Below are positions 15,196 to 22,460 of a DNA stretch of 23,124 bases, one piece after another; position 1 is the first letter of the stretch, and each line of letters begins with the position of its first letter. The notes under the pieces are model-generated. The model was given only the letters and a program-made list of their open reading frames with translations. It searched no databases and was not told where the DNA came from. The position numbers and the translations under genes are program-made. The stretch is from DASUXA01 sp036378155 (lineage in GTDB: Bacteria > Actinomycetota > Actinomycetes > Mycobacteriales > Micromonosporaceae). The stretch is taken from NCBI GenBank assembly GCA_036378155.1, contig DASUXA010000012.1, positions 1 to 23,124 on the forward strand, in the 5' to 3' direction.

Positions 15196-17586
15196 ATGAC
15201 CAGGTCGGGCGGTGGTCCGTCCGGGGACGGCGTCGCCCTGGGCGCGCCGCAGGTCACCCGGTGGCGATCCATCCGGTACCGGCTGCTGCTGCCGATCGCG
15301 GTCGCCACGCTCGGACTGTTCACCCTCGGCTTCATCCAGGGCGAGACCGCCGCCAGCGAAGCCAAGGACGCTCGGCGCGCCCAGACGCTCTCCCACACCG
15401 CGACCGCGACCGTACGGCTGGAGCACCAGATCGAGCAGGAGATCGCCGAGACCGACGCGGTCGCGCAGCGCGGCGGCAGCGGCGCCCAACTGCTCATCGC
15501 CCAGCAGGCGCGTACCGACGCGGCGGTCGCCGAGTACCGCGCGGCGGCCCGCCAGGCAGCCGAGGCTGCCCCCGCCCTGCGCAGCCTGCTCAACGCCGCC
15601 GACACCGAGATCGGCAAGCTCGGCGCGGCGCGCGGTCTGATGAGCAAACCCGCGGCGGCGGGCAGCCAGCCGGCGGAGAACGCGTACGCCGCGGTGACCG
15701 GCGCGCTGCTCGCCGTCGCCGAGAGCCTGCCGCAGCAGATCAGCGACCAGCGGCTCGCCGGTACCGCGCGGGCGGTCGCGCTGCTCGCCTCAGCCGAGCA
15801 CACCGCGTCGGTCGAGCGGGAACTGCTGCGCGACGTGTTCCACCGGGGCCGGTTCACACCGGGCGAGCAGACCCGGCTCGCCGAGCTGCGCGGCGCCGAA
15901 CAGGAGCGGCTCACCCAGTTCGACCGGGTGGCGTCGACGCCGGTGCGGCAGCGGTACGCGGAACTGATGACCGGCGCGGACATCACCACGGCGCGCGACA
16001 TGATCGACGCGGCGCTGCAGGTCGACCCGGACGAGAGCAGCCCGGCGCTGCGCGTCGACCCCGACGCCTGGTACATCGCGCAGAGCGACGTGCTGCGCCG
16101 ACTGCACCTGGTCGAACTCGACGTCAGCACGATGCTCGACGACGACGCCCGGCAGACCCAGAACGCCGCCGACGTCCACGCCTCGATCACCGGTTCGCTC
16201 ACCACGATCGCGGTCGCGGTGGGTTTCCTCGGCGCGGTCATGCTCGCGGTCCGCATCAGCCGCCGGTTGCGGAGCCTGCGCCGGGCCGCGCTGGCGGTGG
16301 CGACCACGGAACTGCCCACCGCGATCTCGTCGGTGACCAGCGCGCCGAGCCCGAGCACGGTGCGGGAGGTGATGCACGAGTCCGCCGGTAGGGCCGACGC
16401 GATCCTCGGCACCGAGCCCGACGAGATCGGCGAGGTGGCGCTCGCCCTGGCGGCTCTGCACCGGCAGGCGCTGCGCCTCGCCGCGGACCAGGCGCTGCTG
16501 CGGATGGACATCGCGGCGGTGTTCGTCGCGCTGTCCCGCCGCGGTCAGACGCTGATCCAGCGACAACTGCAGCTCATCGACGAGTTCGAGCGCGCCGAGG
16601 ACGACCCGAACGTGCTGTCCCGGCTGTTCGCGTTGGACCACCTCGCCGCCCGGATGCGACGCAATGAGGAGAACCTGCTGGTGCTCGCGGGCGGCGAGCC
16701 GGGGCGGCGGTTCACCTCCCCGGTACCGCTGGTCGACGTGATCCGTGCCGCCGCCGCCGAGATCGAGTACTTCAGCCGGGTCGACGCGATGCAGATCGTC
16801 GAGCTCGACGTCCAGGCGCACGCCGTCGGCGACCTCATCCACCTGCTCGCCGAGCTGCTCGAGAACGCCACCGTGTTCTCCCCGCCCAGCAGTCGGGTAC
16901 GGGTCGCCGCCCGGCGCGCCGTCGGCGACGTCGAGATCAGCATCTACGACGAGGGTATCGGCATGCCGCCCGAGCACCTCGCCGAGATCAACAAGCGACT
17001 CGCGGAGCCGTCCACGCTCACCTCCGACCTGGTCCGCACGATGGGTCTGCTGGTGGTGGGCCGGCTCGCCGCCCGGCACGACATCAGCGTGGAGCTGCGC
17101 AGCAGCCTGGGCGGGGGGACGGTGGCGCTGGTCCGGGTACCGGGGGTCCTGCTCACCGCGACCCGACCCGACGCCAACCGCCGGTTGGGGTACAGCGGAC
17201 CGCTCGTTCCCGCGCCGGCGCTGTCCGCGCCGGCGACCCGCACCGTCATCGACGCCGAGCCGGTGGAGCAGCCGCCGGTACCGGCGTTCGGCGCGTCGGC
17301 GCACCTCGCTCCGGTGCGCCCCGGCACGTACGTCTCGCCGTCCGCCGCGCGGACGGGCACCGTTACGACCCACGACAGCGAACCGATGACTCAGACAGCC
17401 ACCGTGACCCCAGCCGGACTGCCGCGCCGTCGCCCCGGCGGGCAGTTGAGCCACCGGCGGGTACCCGTCGAACAGGGCAGTGACGCCCTGCTCGACCCGG
17501 ACGTGGTCCGGGCCCGCCTCGCCGGACTCGCCGGCGGTCTCGCCGCCGGGCAGCGCCGGCCCCAGCCGCCCGAGCCGCGGCAGTAG
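15196..17586 (+). CDS. Conservon-type (CvnA-like) sensor histidine kinase with NIT domain
   Basis: A 796-residue membrane kinase. TM1 is at about 29-48. A helical extracytoplasmic domain at about 60-330 resembles the nitrate/nitrite-sensing NIT domain (EHQIEQEIAETDAVAQR and similar). TM2 is at 334-352, followed by a HAMP-like linker and the conservon-specific region SRRGQTLIQRQLQLIDEFE / LDHLAARMRRNEENLLVLAG (447-500) in place of a canonical H-box. The ATPase domain has N-box LAELLENATVFSPP (Asn557) and G1 YDEGIGMP. The Pro/Ala-rich tail (about 660-796) ends in the family motif DPDVVRARLAGLAGG. ATG 15196 has GAGGGGG eight bases upstream. Such kinases form CvnABCD complexes with roadblock, DUF742 and GTPase partners; only the roadblock follows here. 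The ligand is unknown. Confidence 0.9.
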   Translation: MTRSGGGPSGDGVALGAPQVTRWRSIRYRLLLPIAVATLGLFTLGFIQGETAASEAKDARRAQTLSHTATATVRLEHQIEQEIAETDAVAQRGGSGAQLLIAQQARTDAAVAEYRAAARQAAEAAPALRSLLNAADTEIGKLGAARGLMSKPAAAGSQPAENAYAAVTGALLAVAESLPQQISDQRLAGTARAVALLASAEHTASVERELLRDVFHRGRFTPGEQTRLAELRGAEQERLTQFDRVASTPVRQRYAELMTGADITTARDMIDAALQVDPDESSPALRVDPDAWYIAQSDVLRRLHLVELDVSTMLDDDARQTQNAADVHASITGSLTTIAVAVGFLGAVMLAVRISRRLRSLRRAALAVATTELPTAISSVTSAPSPSTVREVMHESAGRADAILGTEPDEIGEVALALAALHRQALRLAADQALLRMDIAAVFVALSRRGQTLIQRQLQLIDEFERAEDDPNVLSRLFALDHLAARMRRNEENLLVLAGGEPGRRFTSPVPLVDVIRAAAAEIEYFSRVDAMQIVELDVQAHAVGDLIHLLAELLENATVFSPPSSRVRVAARRAVGDVEISIYDEGIGMPPEHLAEINKRLAEPSTLTSDLVRTMGLLVVGRLAARHDISVELRSSLGGGTVALVRVPGVLLTATRPDANRRLGYSGPLVPAPALSAPATRTVIDAEPVEQPPVPAFGASAHLAPVRPGTYVSPSAARTGTVTTHDSEPMTQTATVTPAGLPRRRPGGQLSHRRVPVEQGSDALLDPDVVRARLAGLAGGLAAGQRRPQPPEPRQ

Positions 17587-17641
17587 CCGGTACCACCGCA
17601 GACCACCGCACCCAACCCAGCAGTTCAGCGGACGGAGCACC

Positions 17642-18067
17642 ATGACCCAGCACACCGAACCACTCAGCGACACCGCCGAGGGCGGACTCGACTGGCTGCT
17701 CACCACGTTCGTCAGCCGCGTACCGGACGCCCTGCACGCCCTGGCGGTGTCGGTCGACGGTCTCGCGCTCGCCGCCTCGGACGGCTTGCCGCCGGACCGG
17801 TGCGACCAGCTTTCCGCGATCACCAGCGGTCTGGCCAGCCTCACCGTGGGCGCGGCCCGGTGCCTGACCACCGGTCGGGTACGCCAGACCGTGGTCGACA
17901 TGGACGGCGGGGTGCTGCTGGTCCTCGCCATCGGCGACCGGGCGTACCTGGCGGTGCTCGGCACTCCGGGATGCGACCTGGGGCAGATCGGGTACGAGAC
18001 GGCGCTGCTCGCCCACCGGGTCGCGAGTGTGCTGGAGCCGGGCGCGCGGGTACCGGGCCAACTGTGA
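17642..18067 (+). CDS. Roadblock/LC7 domain protein (CvnB-like)
   Basis: A 141-residue cytoplasmic protein of the roadblock/LC7 fold, typically a dimer regulating a small GTPase. Residues 14-33 (LDWLLTTFVSRVPDALHALA) form the first helix, followed by strand VSVDGLALAASDGL, then VVDMDGGVLLVLAIGDRAYLAVL, which are usual CvnB features. ATG 17642 has GGAG four bases upstream and lies 55 bases after the kinase. In conservons the next gene would be DUF742 (CvnC), then the GTPase CvnD. Here a solute-binding lipoprotein begins seven bases after the stop, so its usual effector is encoded elsewhere or is different. Confidence 0.9.
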   Translation: MTQHTEPLSDTAEGGLDWLLTTFVSRVPDALHALAVSVDGLALAASDGLPPDRCDQLSAITSGLASLTVGAARCLTTGRVRQTVVDMDGGVLLVLAIGDRAYLAVLGTPGCDLGQIGYETALLAHRVASVLEPGARVPGQL

Positions 18068-18074
18068 GCAGACG

Positions 18075-19055
18075 ATGATCCGGGTCGGCAGCCGGTGGCT
18101 CGCCACCGCGATGATCTTCCTGACCGCGGTGGTCGGCGTCACCGGCTGTTCCGCCGCGCCGGCGGCTGCCCAGGCGTGGCACCACGGCGAACTCGCGATC
18201 GCCACGGGCAACACCACCGGCGTGTACTACCAGGTGGGCGGCGGGTACGCGGATCTGATCACCCGGCACCTGCCCGGGTACGAGGCGGTCGCGGCGCCCA
18301 CCAACGGGTCGGCGGACAACCTGCGCCGGTTGAGCACGGGCGACGTCCAGGTGGCGATCTCGCTGGCGGACGTCGCCGCCGACGCGGTCCGGGGTACCGG
18401 CGACTTCGCCGGCCAGCCGATCAAGCTGCGCGCCCTGGCCCGGGTGTACAGCAACTACACGCATCTGGTGGTGCGCGCCGACGCGCACATCCACACGCTC
18501 GCCGACCTGCGCGGCAAGCGGATCTCGACGGGTACCCCGAACTCGGGCACCGAGATGATGGCGAAGCGCCTGCTGGCAACCGCCGGGCTGGACCCGGACC
18601 AGGACGTGTACCGCAAGGCGTGGTCGCTGACCGAGACCACGAACGCCATGCTCAAGGGGCAGCTCGACGCGCTGTTCTGGTCCGGTGGGCTGCCCACCCT
18701 GGGCATCAGCGACCTGTTCCGCAAGGCGCCGGGCCGTTTCGTGTTCCTGCCGCTGGACGGCGCGCTGCCGGCGTTGGAGCGCGCCTATCCGGGCGTGTAC
18801 ACGGCTGCCTCGATCGACCGGTCGGCGTACGGGCTGCCCGCCGACGTCCCCACGATCGCCGTGGCGAACGTGCTGGTGGTCGACCCGGACATGCCGGACG
18901 GGCTCGCGTACGACCTGACCAGGGTGCTGTTCGAGTACCACGCGGAACTCGCCGAGGTACACCCGGAGGCGCGGAACATCACCCGCGACAAGGCGCCGGA
19001 GACCGACCCGGTGCCGCTGCACCCCGGTGCCGCCCGGTACTACGCGGAAGGGTGA
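18075..19055 (+). CDS. TAXI-family (TRAP-associated) solute-binding lipoprotein
   Basis: A 326-residue extracytoplasmic binding protein. The signal peptide MIRVGSRWLATAMIFLTAVV ends in lipobox VTGC with lipidated Cys25. The mature domain begins with the TAXI signature LAIATGNTTGVYYQVGGGYA (39-58), continues with NGSADNLRRLSTGDVQVAISLADV, KRISTGTPNSGTEMMAKRLL and ALFWSGGLPT, and ends in a helical tail. TAXI proteins bind carboxylates or amino acids for TRAP transporters, but no TRAP membrane subunit is visible here. Seven bases separate it from the roadblock gene, so it is in one operon with the kinase. It may act as ligand-sensing partner of that kinase (inference). Confidence 0.9.
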   Translation: MIRVGSRWLATAMIFLTAVVGVTGCSAAPAAAQAWHHGELAIATGNTTGVYYQVGGGYADLITRHLPGYEAVAAPTNGSADNLRRLSTGDVQVAISLADVAADAVRGTGDFAGQPIKLRALARVYSNYTHLVVRADAHIHTLADLRGKRISTGTPNSGTEMMAKRLLATAGLDPDQDVYRKAWSLTETTNAMLKGQLDALFWSGGLPTLGISDLFRKAPGRFVFLPLDGALPALERAYPGVYTAASIDRSAYGLPADVPTIAVANVLVVDPDMPDGLAYDLTRVLFEYHAELAEVHPEARNITRDKAPETDPVPLHPGAARYYAEG

Positions 19056-19101
19056 GGTACGCCCGCCGGACTCGCGCCCCCGCTCTGCCCGCCCGTCCCC
19101 G

Positions 19102-19107
19102 TACGCT
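19102..19107 (+). promoter_or_regulatory. Candidate -10 element of the CapA-family gene
   Basis: TACGCT fits TANNNT, with six bases before a GTG and nine before the ATG of the capA-like gene. No Shine-Dalgarno is visible, so a leaderless start is likely. The -35 is unclear. Confidence 0.35.
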
Positions 19108-19116
19108 GAGCGCGTG

Positions 19117-20205
19117 ATGCGAACCTTCCCCCGGCGTCGTACCCTCCCGGTCCTCCTCGGCGCCCTGGTCGCCGTCGCCGCCGGCGGCTGCGGCAGCCCG
19201 GCAGGCGGCGGCGCGCCGAACGGCACCGGTGCCGCGACGACGTCCGCCGCACCCGCCTCGCCCTCGGCCCCGCCCCGCGACATCACCCTCGAGTTCGCGG
19301 GGGACGTGCATTTCACACAGCGCACGGCGGCTCTGCTGAAGGACCCGGCGACCGCGTTCGGCCCGGTCGCGACCGTGCTGTCCCAGGCGGACCTCGCCAT
19401 GGTCAACCTGGAGACGGCGGTCACCGAGCGGGGCACGCCGCAGCCGAAGGAGTTCCACTTCCGGGCGCCCGCCAGCGCGTACCAGGCGATCAAGGCGGCC
19501 GGTGTGGACGTGGTGACCGTCGCCAACAACCACGTGCTCGACTACGGGCAGGTGGGTCTGCAGGACACGATCGACAACGCCAAGGCGGCCGGGGTACCGA
19601 TCGTCGGGGTCGGGCGCAACGCGTCGGAGGCGTACGCGCCCTGGTACACCGAGATCCGCGGCACGAAGATCGCGATCCTCGCGGTGAGCCAGGTACACGA
19701 GCTGGAGTCGACCTGGAAGGCGCTGGACAACCGACCCGGCGAGGCGATGGCGTCGAACGTGACGCGGGCAGCGGCGGCGGTCGCCGAGGCGCGCAAACAC
19801 GCCGACGTGGTGATCATGTACGTGCACTGGGGGCACGAGGGCGACCAGTGCCCGACATCGGAAATGAAGACGTTCGCGGCGAAGATGGCGGCAGCCGGCG
19901 CCGACATCGTCCTCGGTACCCACGCCCACCTGCTGCTCGGCGACGGCTGGCTGGGCAAGACGTACGTGCAGTACGGGCTGGGCAACTTCCTCTGGTGGTG
20001 GGACGACGCGTTCAGCAACGACACCGGGGTGCTGCGGATCACCCTGCACGACAAGAAGATCGCCAAGACCGAACTGATCCCGGCGGAGATCTCCCGCAGG
20101 ACCGGTCAGCCGATCCCGTCGACGGGTGCCGAGGCGGCCCGGATCGAGAAGAAGTACACCGGGCTGCACGCGTGTACCGGTCTGGCCGCCCAGCCGAAGT
20201 CCTGA
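19117..20205 (+). CDS. CapA family lipoprotein (PGA_cap metallophosphoesterase fold)
   Basis: A 362-residue exported protein. The signal sequence RRRTLPVLLGALVAVAAGG ends in a probable lipobox with Cys25, followed by a low-complexity Gly/Ala/Ser/Pro linker (26-53). The CapA domain then shows the ordered metal-site motifs: EFAGDVHF, NLETAVT, VANNHVLDYG, VHWGHEGDQCP, GTHAHLLLG and YGLGNFLW. CapA is linked to poly-gamma-glutamate synthesis in Bacillus. Stand-alone actinobacterial members have no known substrate and there are no capB/capC neighbours. GTG 19114 immediately before ATG 19117 is an equal alternative start. It lies 61 bases after the TAXI gene and may have its own promoter. Confidence 0.88.
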   Translation: MRTFPRRRTLPVLLGALVAVAAGGCGSPAGGGAPNGTGAATTSAAPASPSAPPRDITLEFAGDVHFTQRTAALLKDPATAFGPVATVLSQADLAMVNLETAVTERGTPQPKEFHFRAPASAYQAIKAAGVDVVTVANNHVLDYGQVGLQDTIDNAKAAGVPIVGVGRNASEAYAPWYTEIRGTKIAILAVSQVHELESTWKALDNRPGEAMASNVTRAAAAVAEARKHADVVIMYVHWGHEGDQCPTSEMKTFAAKMAAAGADIVLGTHAHLLLGDGWLGKTYVQYGLGNFLWWWDDAFSNDTGVLRITLHDKKIAKTELIPAEISRRTGQPIPSTGAEAARIEKKYTGLHACTGLAAQPKS

Positions 20206-20241
20206 TCACGACCGGTGCCGACCCGGTTGGGGGGATCCGGT

Positions 20242-20271
20242 TTGGCAGCCGGGCCATGCCTGGGCTAGAGT
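20242..20271 (+). promoter_or_regulatory. Promoter of the tRNA Gly-Cys-Val operon
   Basis: TTGGCA (20242-20247) and TAGAGT (20266-20271) are separated by 18 bases. TSS is expected about 20278, 28 bases before tRNA-Gly. This is the best vegetative promoter in the window. Confidence 0.7.
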
Positions 20272-20305
20272 TCTGATCCGTCGCCGGGAAACACCGGAAG
20301 GCAGC

Positions 20306-20378
20306 GCGGACGTAGCGCAGTTGGTAGCGCATCACCTTGCCAAGGTGAGGGTCGCGGGTTCGAGTCCCGTCGTCCGCT
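20306..20378 (+). tRNA. tRNA-Gly (GCC)
   Basis: Folds as a 73-base cloverleaf. The acceptor stem GCGGACG pairs with CGTCCGC, with discriminator T. The anticodon stem CACCT/AGGTG encloses loop TTGCCAA (anticodon GCC), and the T-loop is GGTTCGAGTCC. CCA is not encoded. Confidence 0.97.
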
Positions 20379-20405
20379 CGGAGGCCGCCTTAGGCGCGTC
20401 ACCTC

Positions 20406-20476
20406 GGTGGAGTGGCCGAGAGGCGAGGCAACGGCCTGCAAAGCCGTGTACACGGGTTCAAATCCCGTCTCCACCT
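20406..20476 (+). tRNA. tRNA-Cys (GCA)
   Basis: A 71-base cloverleaf with acceptor GGTGGAG/CTCCACC and discriminator T, as usual for tRNA-Cys. The anticodon loop contains CTGCAAA (anticodon GCA) and the T-loop is GGTTCAAATCC. CCA is not encoded. Confidence 0.97.
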
Positions 20477-20492
20477 CAGCATCACCTCGCGC

Positions 20493-20564
20493 GGGCGATT
20501 GGCGCAGCGGGAGCGCGCTTCCTTGACACGGAAGAGGTCACTGGTTCGATCCCAGTATCGCCCA
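20493..20564 (+). tRNA. tRNA-Val (GAC), likely insertion target
   Basis: A 72-base cloverleaf with acceptor GGGCGAT/ATCGCCC and discriminator A. The anticodon stem CTTCC/GGAAG encloses loop TTGACAC (anticodon GAC), and the T-loop is GGTTCGATCCC. It is the last gene of the cluster, 47 bases from the integrase stop, which makes its 3' half the expected attachment core of the adjacent element. Confidence 0.97.
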
Positions 20565-20582
20565 CGGTCCATACATAAAGGT

Positions 20583-20608
20583 GAAGGCCCCTCGGAAGAG
20601 GGGCCTTC
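20583..20608. terminator. Intrinsic terminator after tRNA-Val
   Basis: An 11-bp perfect stem starting GAAGGCCCCTC with tetraloop GGAA, followed on the plus strand by a pyrimidine-rich TTCCTATTCC tail. It ends the tRNA transcript and, being symmetrical, probably also the integrase transcript, whose TAG stop is four bases beyond it. Confidence 0.85.
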
Positions 20609-20611
20609 TTC

Positions 20612-21907
20612 CTATTCCTGATCTTCCGGTGGTGGGGGAGTCAGCGAATCGTCAGCGAACGCCCTTCGAACGCGATCGTCTCGGCTCTGCCGAAGCGTGT
20701 GCGTGTACCGGTTCAGGGTGGTGGACGACCGGGAGTGACCCATCACCCGCGCGACCTCGTTCACCGGTACGCCGGACGAAACGAGCCACGTCGCGTACGA
20801 GTGGCGCAGGTCGTGGAAGCGCAACCCGCCGGCCGCGTGCTTGGCTACGTGCTTCACCGCGTCACGCTCTGCGGCGAACTCGGCGCACCGTTCAACGCCG
20901 CCCGCGTCCGGCCACGTCGCGCGCCACTTGTCCGGCCCCAGCTCGTCCACCTGGCCCAGTAGACCGGCCCGAACGAGCGCCGGACGCCACACACGGGCAC
21001 GGAACAACGTGCGACGTAGCGGCCCGCTGGCCTGATTGGTGAAGACCTCGTTTGCCGGGCCGGCCGGAAACGCGGCCTGGTGAGCCTTGAGCAGATCCGC
21101 GGCGAACGGCGGAACCGGTACCGTTCGGCGGCCCGAGCGCGATTTCGGGAACGGTCGCATGGTGACGTTCCCCGCGACCTCAACCGCGACGCGTACCACG
21201 CGGACAGCGACGGCGTATTCGTCGCGGCAGTCCGCGCAGAACGGCTCGGCGTGTGCCATGCACGGGATGTCCCAGCCGTCCCAGTCAAAGGCGTCCCATC
21301 GCAGGCCGACGCATTCACCCCACCGGAGGCCGGTACCGGCCGCCAGGGCAACGAGCGCGCGATAGCGGGCCGGTACGGCGGGAAGAATGCGCCCGGTCAC
21401 GACATCGGGCGTGACGACCTGGTCGTCAGTGTCCTTCTGTCGGATGCTCGGCAGCTTGACGCCTTCACAGGGGTTGACCCCGATCAGCCGGTCACGGACA
21501 GCGGCCTTGAATACGGCGGACGTGAGCTGGTAGCACTTCGCCACGGTCGCAGGGGAGAGCCGCTTTCCCAACTCGGTTACCCACCGCTGAACGGCGAGAT
21601 GGTCAACCTTGCCGAGCGGCACGGAGCCCCACTGCGGCATGACGTGAATGCGGATGATCGATTGGTCCCGCGCCGATGTGTTGATCTGGCTGTTTCGAGC
21701 TTCCAGCCAGCGCATCGCGTACTCACCGAACCGCGTACGCCCCGCGTGCGGGTCCACGTACGTGCCACGCACGACGGCGGTTTCCGTCTCGGCGAGGAAG
21801 GCAGCGGCTTCCTTCCTGGTCTTGAACGTCTTCGCCTTCTGTCGGCCGGCCGCGTCGCGCCAGTTCGCGCGGTAGGTGCCGGCCGTGGTCTTGACGATGT
21901 GCCCCAT
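20612..21907 (-). CDS. Tyrosine-type site-specific integrase
   Basis: A 431-residue phage/AICE integrase. Arm-binding N-terminus (1-60, AP2-like) contains GTYRANWRDAAGRQKAKTF. The core-binding SAM-like domain is at about 60-150. The catalytic domain has Arg195 (GTGLRWGE), Lys255 (PKSRSGRR), His365-x-x-Arg368 (HDLRHSYAT), His391 (MGHSRSS) and nucleophile Tyr401 (LNRYTH), all intact. A Cys/His insert CMAHAEPFCADC (Cys216, His219, Cys224, Cys227) in the catalytic domain looks like a zinc knuckle. I chose ATG 21907. The frame stays open to 22090 but that part overlaps the upstream HTH gene and is low-complexity. AGGAGG lies 12 bases before ATG 21907, slightly far. Confidence 0.94.
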   Translation of the reverse strand: MGHIVKTTAGTYRANWRDAAGRQKAKTFKTRKEAAAFLAETETAVVRGTYVDPHAGRTRFGEYAMRWLEARNSQINTSARDQSIIRIHVMPQWGSVPLGKVDHLAVQRWVTELGKRLSPATVAKCYQLTSAVFKAAVRDRLIGVNPCEGVKLPSIRQKDTDDQVVTPDVVTGRILPAVPARYRALVALAAGTGLRWGECVGLRWDAFDWDGWDIPCMAHAEPFCADCRDEYAVAVRVVRVAVEVAGNVTMRPFPKSRSGRRTVPVPPFAADLLKAHQAAFPAGPANEVFTNQASGPLRRTLFRARVWRPALVRAGLLGQVDELGPDKWRATWPDAGGVERCAEFAAERDAVKHVAKHAAGGLRFHDLRHSYATWLVSSGVPVNEVARVMGHSRSSTTLNRYTHTLRQSRDDRVRRAFADDSLTPPPPEDQE

Positions 21908-21955
21908 GGTGTGGGCGTTCCTCCTGTGTCGATCGGTGGTCGGGTTGGGGTTGGT

Positions 21956-21981
21956 GGCGGCCGGCGTGGGTGCCGGCCGCC
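21956..21981. promoter_or_regulatory. GC hairpin between excisionase and integrase genes
   Basis: GGCGGCCGGC and GCCGGCCGCC form a perfect 10-bp stem around a six-base loop (GTGGGT). It lies 12 bases after the excisionase stop and about 48 bases before the integrase start. It may attenuate read-through into int or stabilise the xis message. There is no U tract. Confidence 0.5.
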
Positions 21982-21993
21982 GCTCGGTTCGGG

Positions 21994-22329
21994 TCAGCGG
22001 TGGCGGTTCAGTTCGCGTTCGATGTCGTCGGTGGTGGCGTCGGGGAGCTGGTCGAGCCAGGCGTGAAAGCGACGCTTGGGGATGACCCACCGGCCGCCGA
22101 GGCGGACGGCGGGGATGTCGCCGGAGCGGACCAGGGCGTACGCGCTGCCGCGCGAGAGCGATAGCAGCTCGGCGACCTCGGTGACGGTGTAGACGGCGCG
22201 GCCGGTCATCGGCAGCACCTCGGCCGGCTCGTCACGCTGCGTCGAGGTGGTGCGGTTGTCCGATGTGGCCTGGCGGGCGGGGGCGGTGCGGTTGCGGTGG
22301 TCGGCTAGCGAGATGACGTTGCCGGTCAC
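21994..22329 (-). CDS. Helix-turn-helix excisionase-like protein
   Basis: A 111-residue protein. The first 40 residues are polar and probably disordered. Residues about 45-93 form a MerR/excisionase-type winged HTH: VYTVTEVAELLSLSRGSAYA, then RSGDIPAVRLGGRWVIPKR and FHAWLDQL. This is the typical small excisionase of actinomycete integrative elements, binding near the attachment site to direct the integrase toward excision. GTG 22329 has GGAGG six bases upstream. It is followed by int 86 bases on, in the same direction, the usual xis-int operon. Confidence 0.88.
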   Translation of the reverse strand: MTGNVISLADHRNRTAPARQATSDNRTTSTQRDEPAEVLPMTGRAVYTVTEVAELLSLSRGSAYALVRSGDIPAVRLGGRWVIPKRRFHAWLDQLPDATTDDIERELNRHR

Positions 22330-22371
22330 GGGGTGCCTCCTGGGCGGGTTTCCGGTGGTCGGACGGGTCGT

Positions 22372-22460
22372 GGTGCTAGTGACTAGGCGGCTGGCCAGGG
22401 TTGACGCGAGGTGCTAGCGGGGGTGCTAGGTCTAGCGGGGGGTGCCGCTAGCCCTAGCGG
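22372..22460. repeat. CTAG-rich operator-like repeat cluster upstream of xis
   Basis: Seven CTAG tetramers occur in 82 bases (first bases at 22376, 22383, 22414, 22426, 22432, 22448, 22454), although CTAG is usually rare in such genomes. Repeated forms are GGTGCTAG three times (22372, 22410, 22422) and CTAGCGG three times (22414, 22432, 22454). The perfect palindrome CCGCTAG-CC-CTAGCGG lies at 22445-22460. The position upstream of xis-int suggests sites for a repressor or for Xis itself. Confidence 0.7.

Noticed and set aside
20126..20578. Plus-strand open frame of 150 codons through the tRNA cluster
   Set aside because: It spans three intact tRNA genes and the end of capA; clearly non-coding.
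21908..22090. N-terminal extension of the integrase
   Set aside because: It overlaps the excisionase gene in another frame and reads as Arg/Pro/Thr low complexity. The integrase arm-binding domain starts after ATG 21907.
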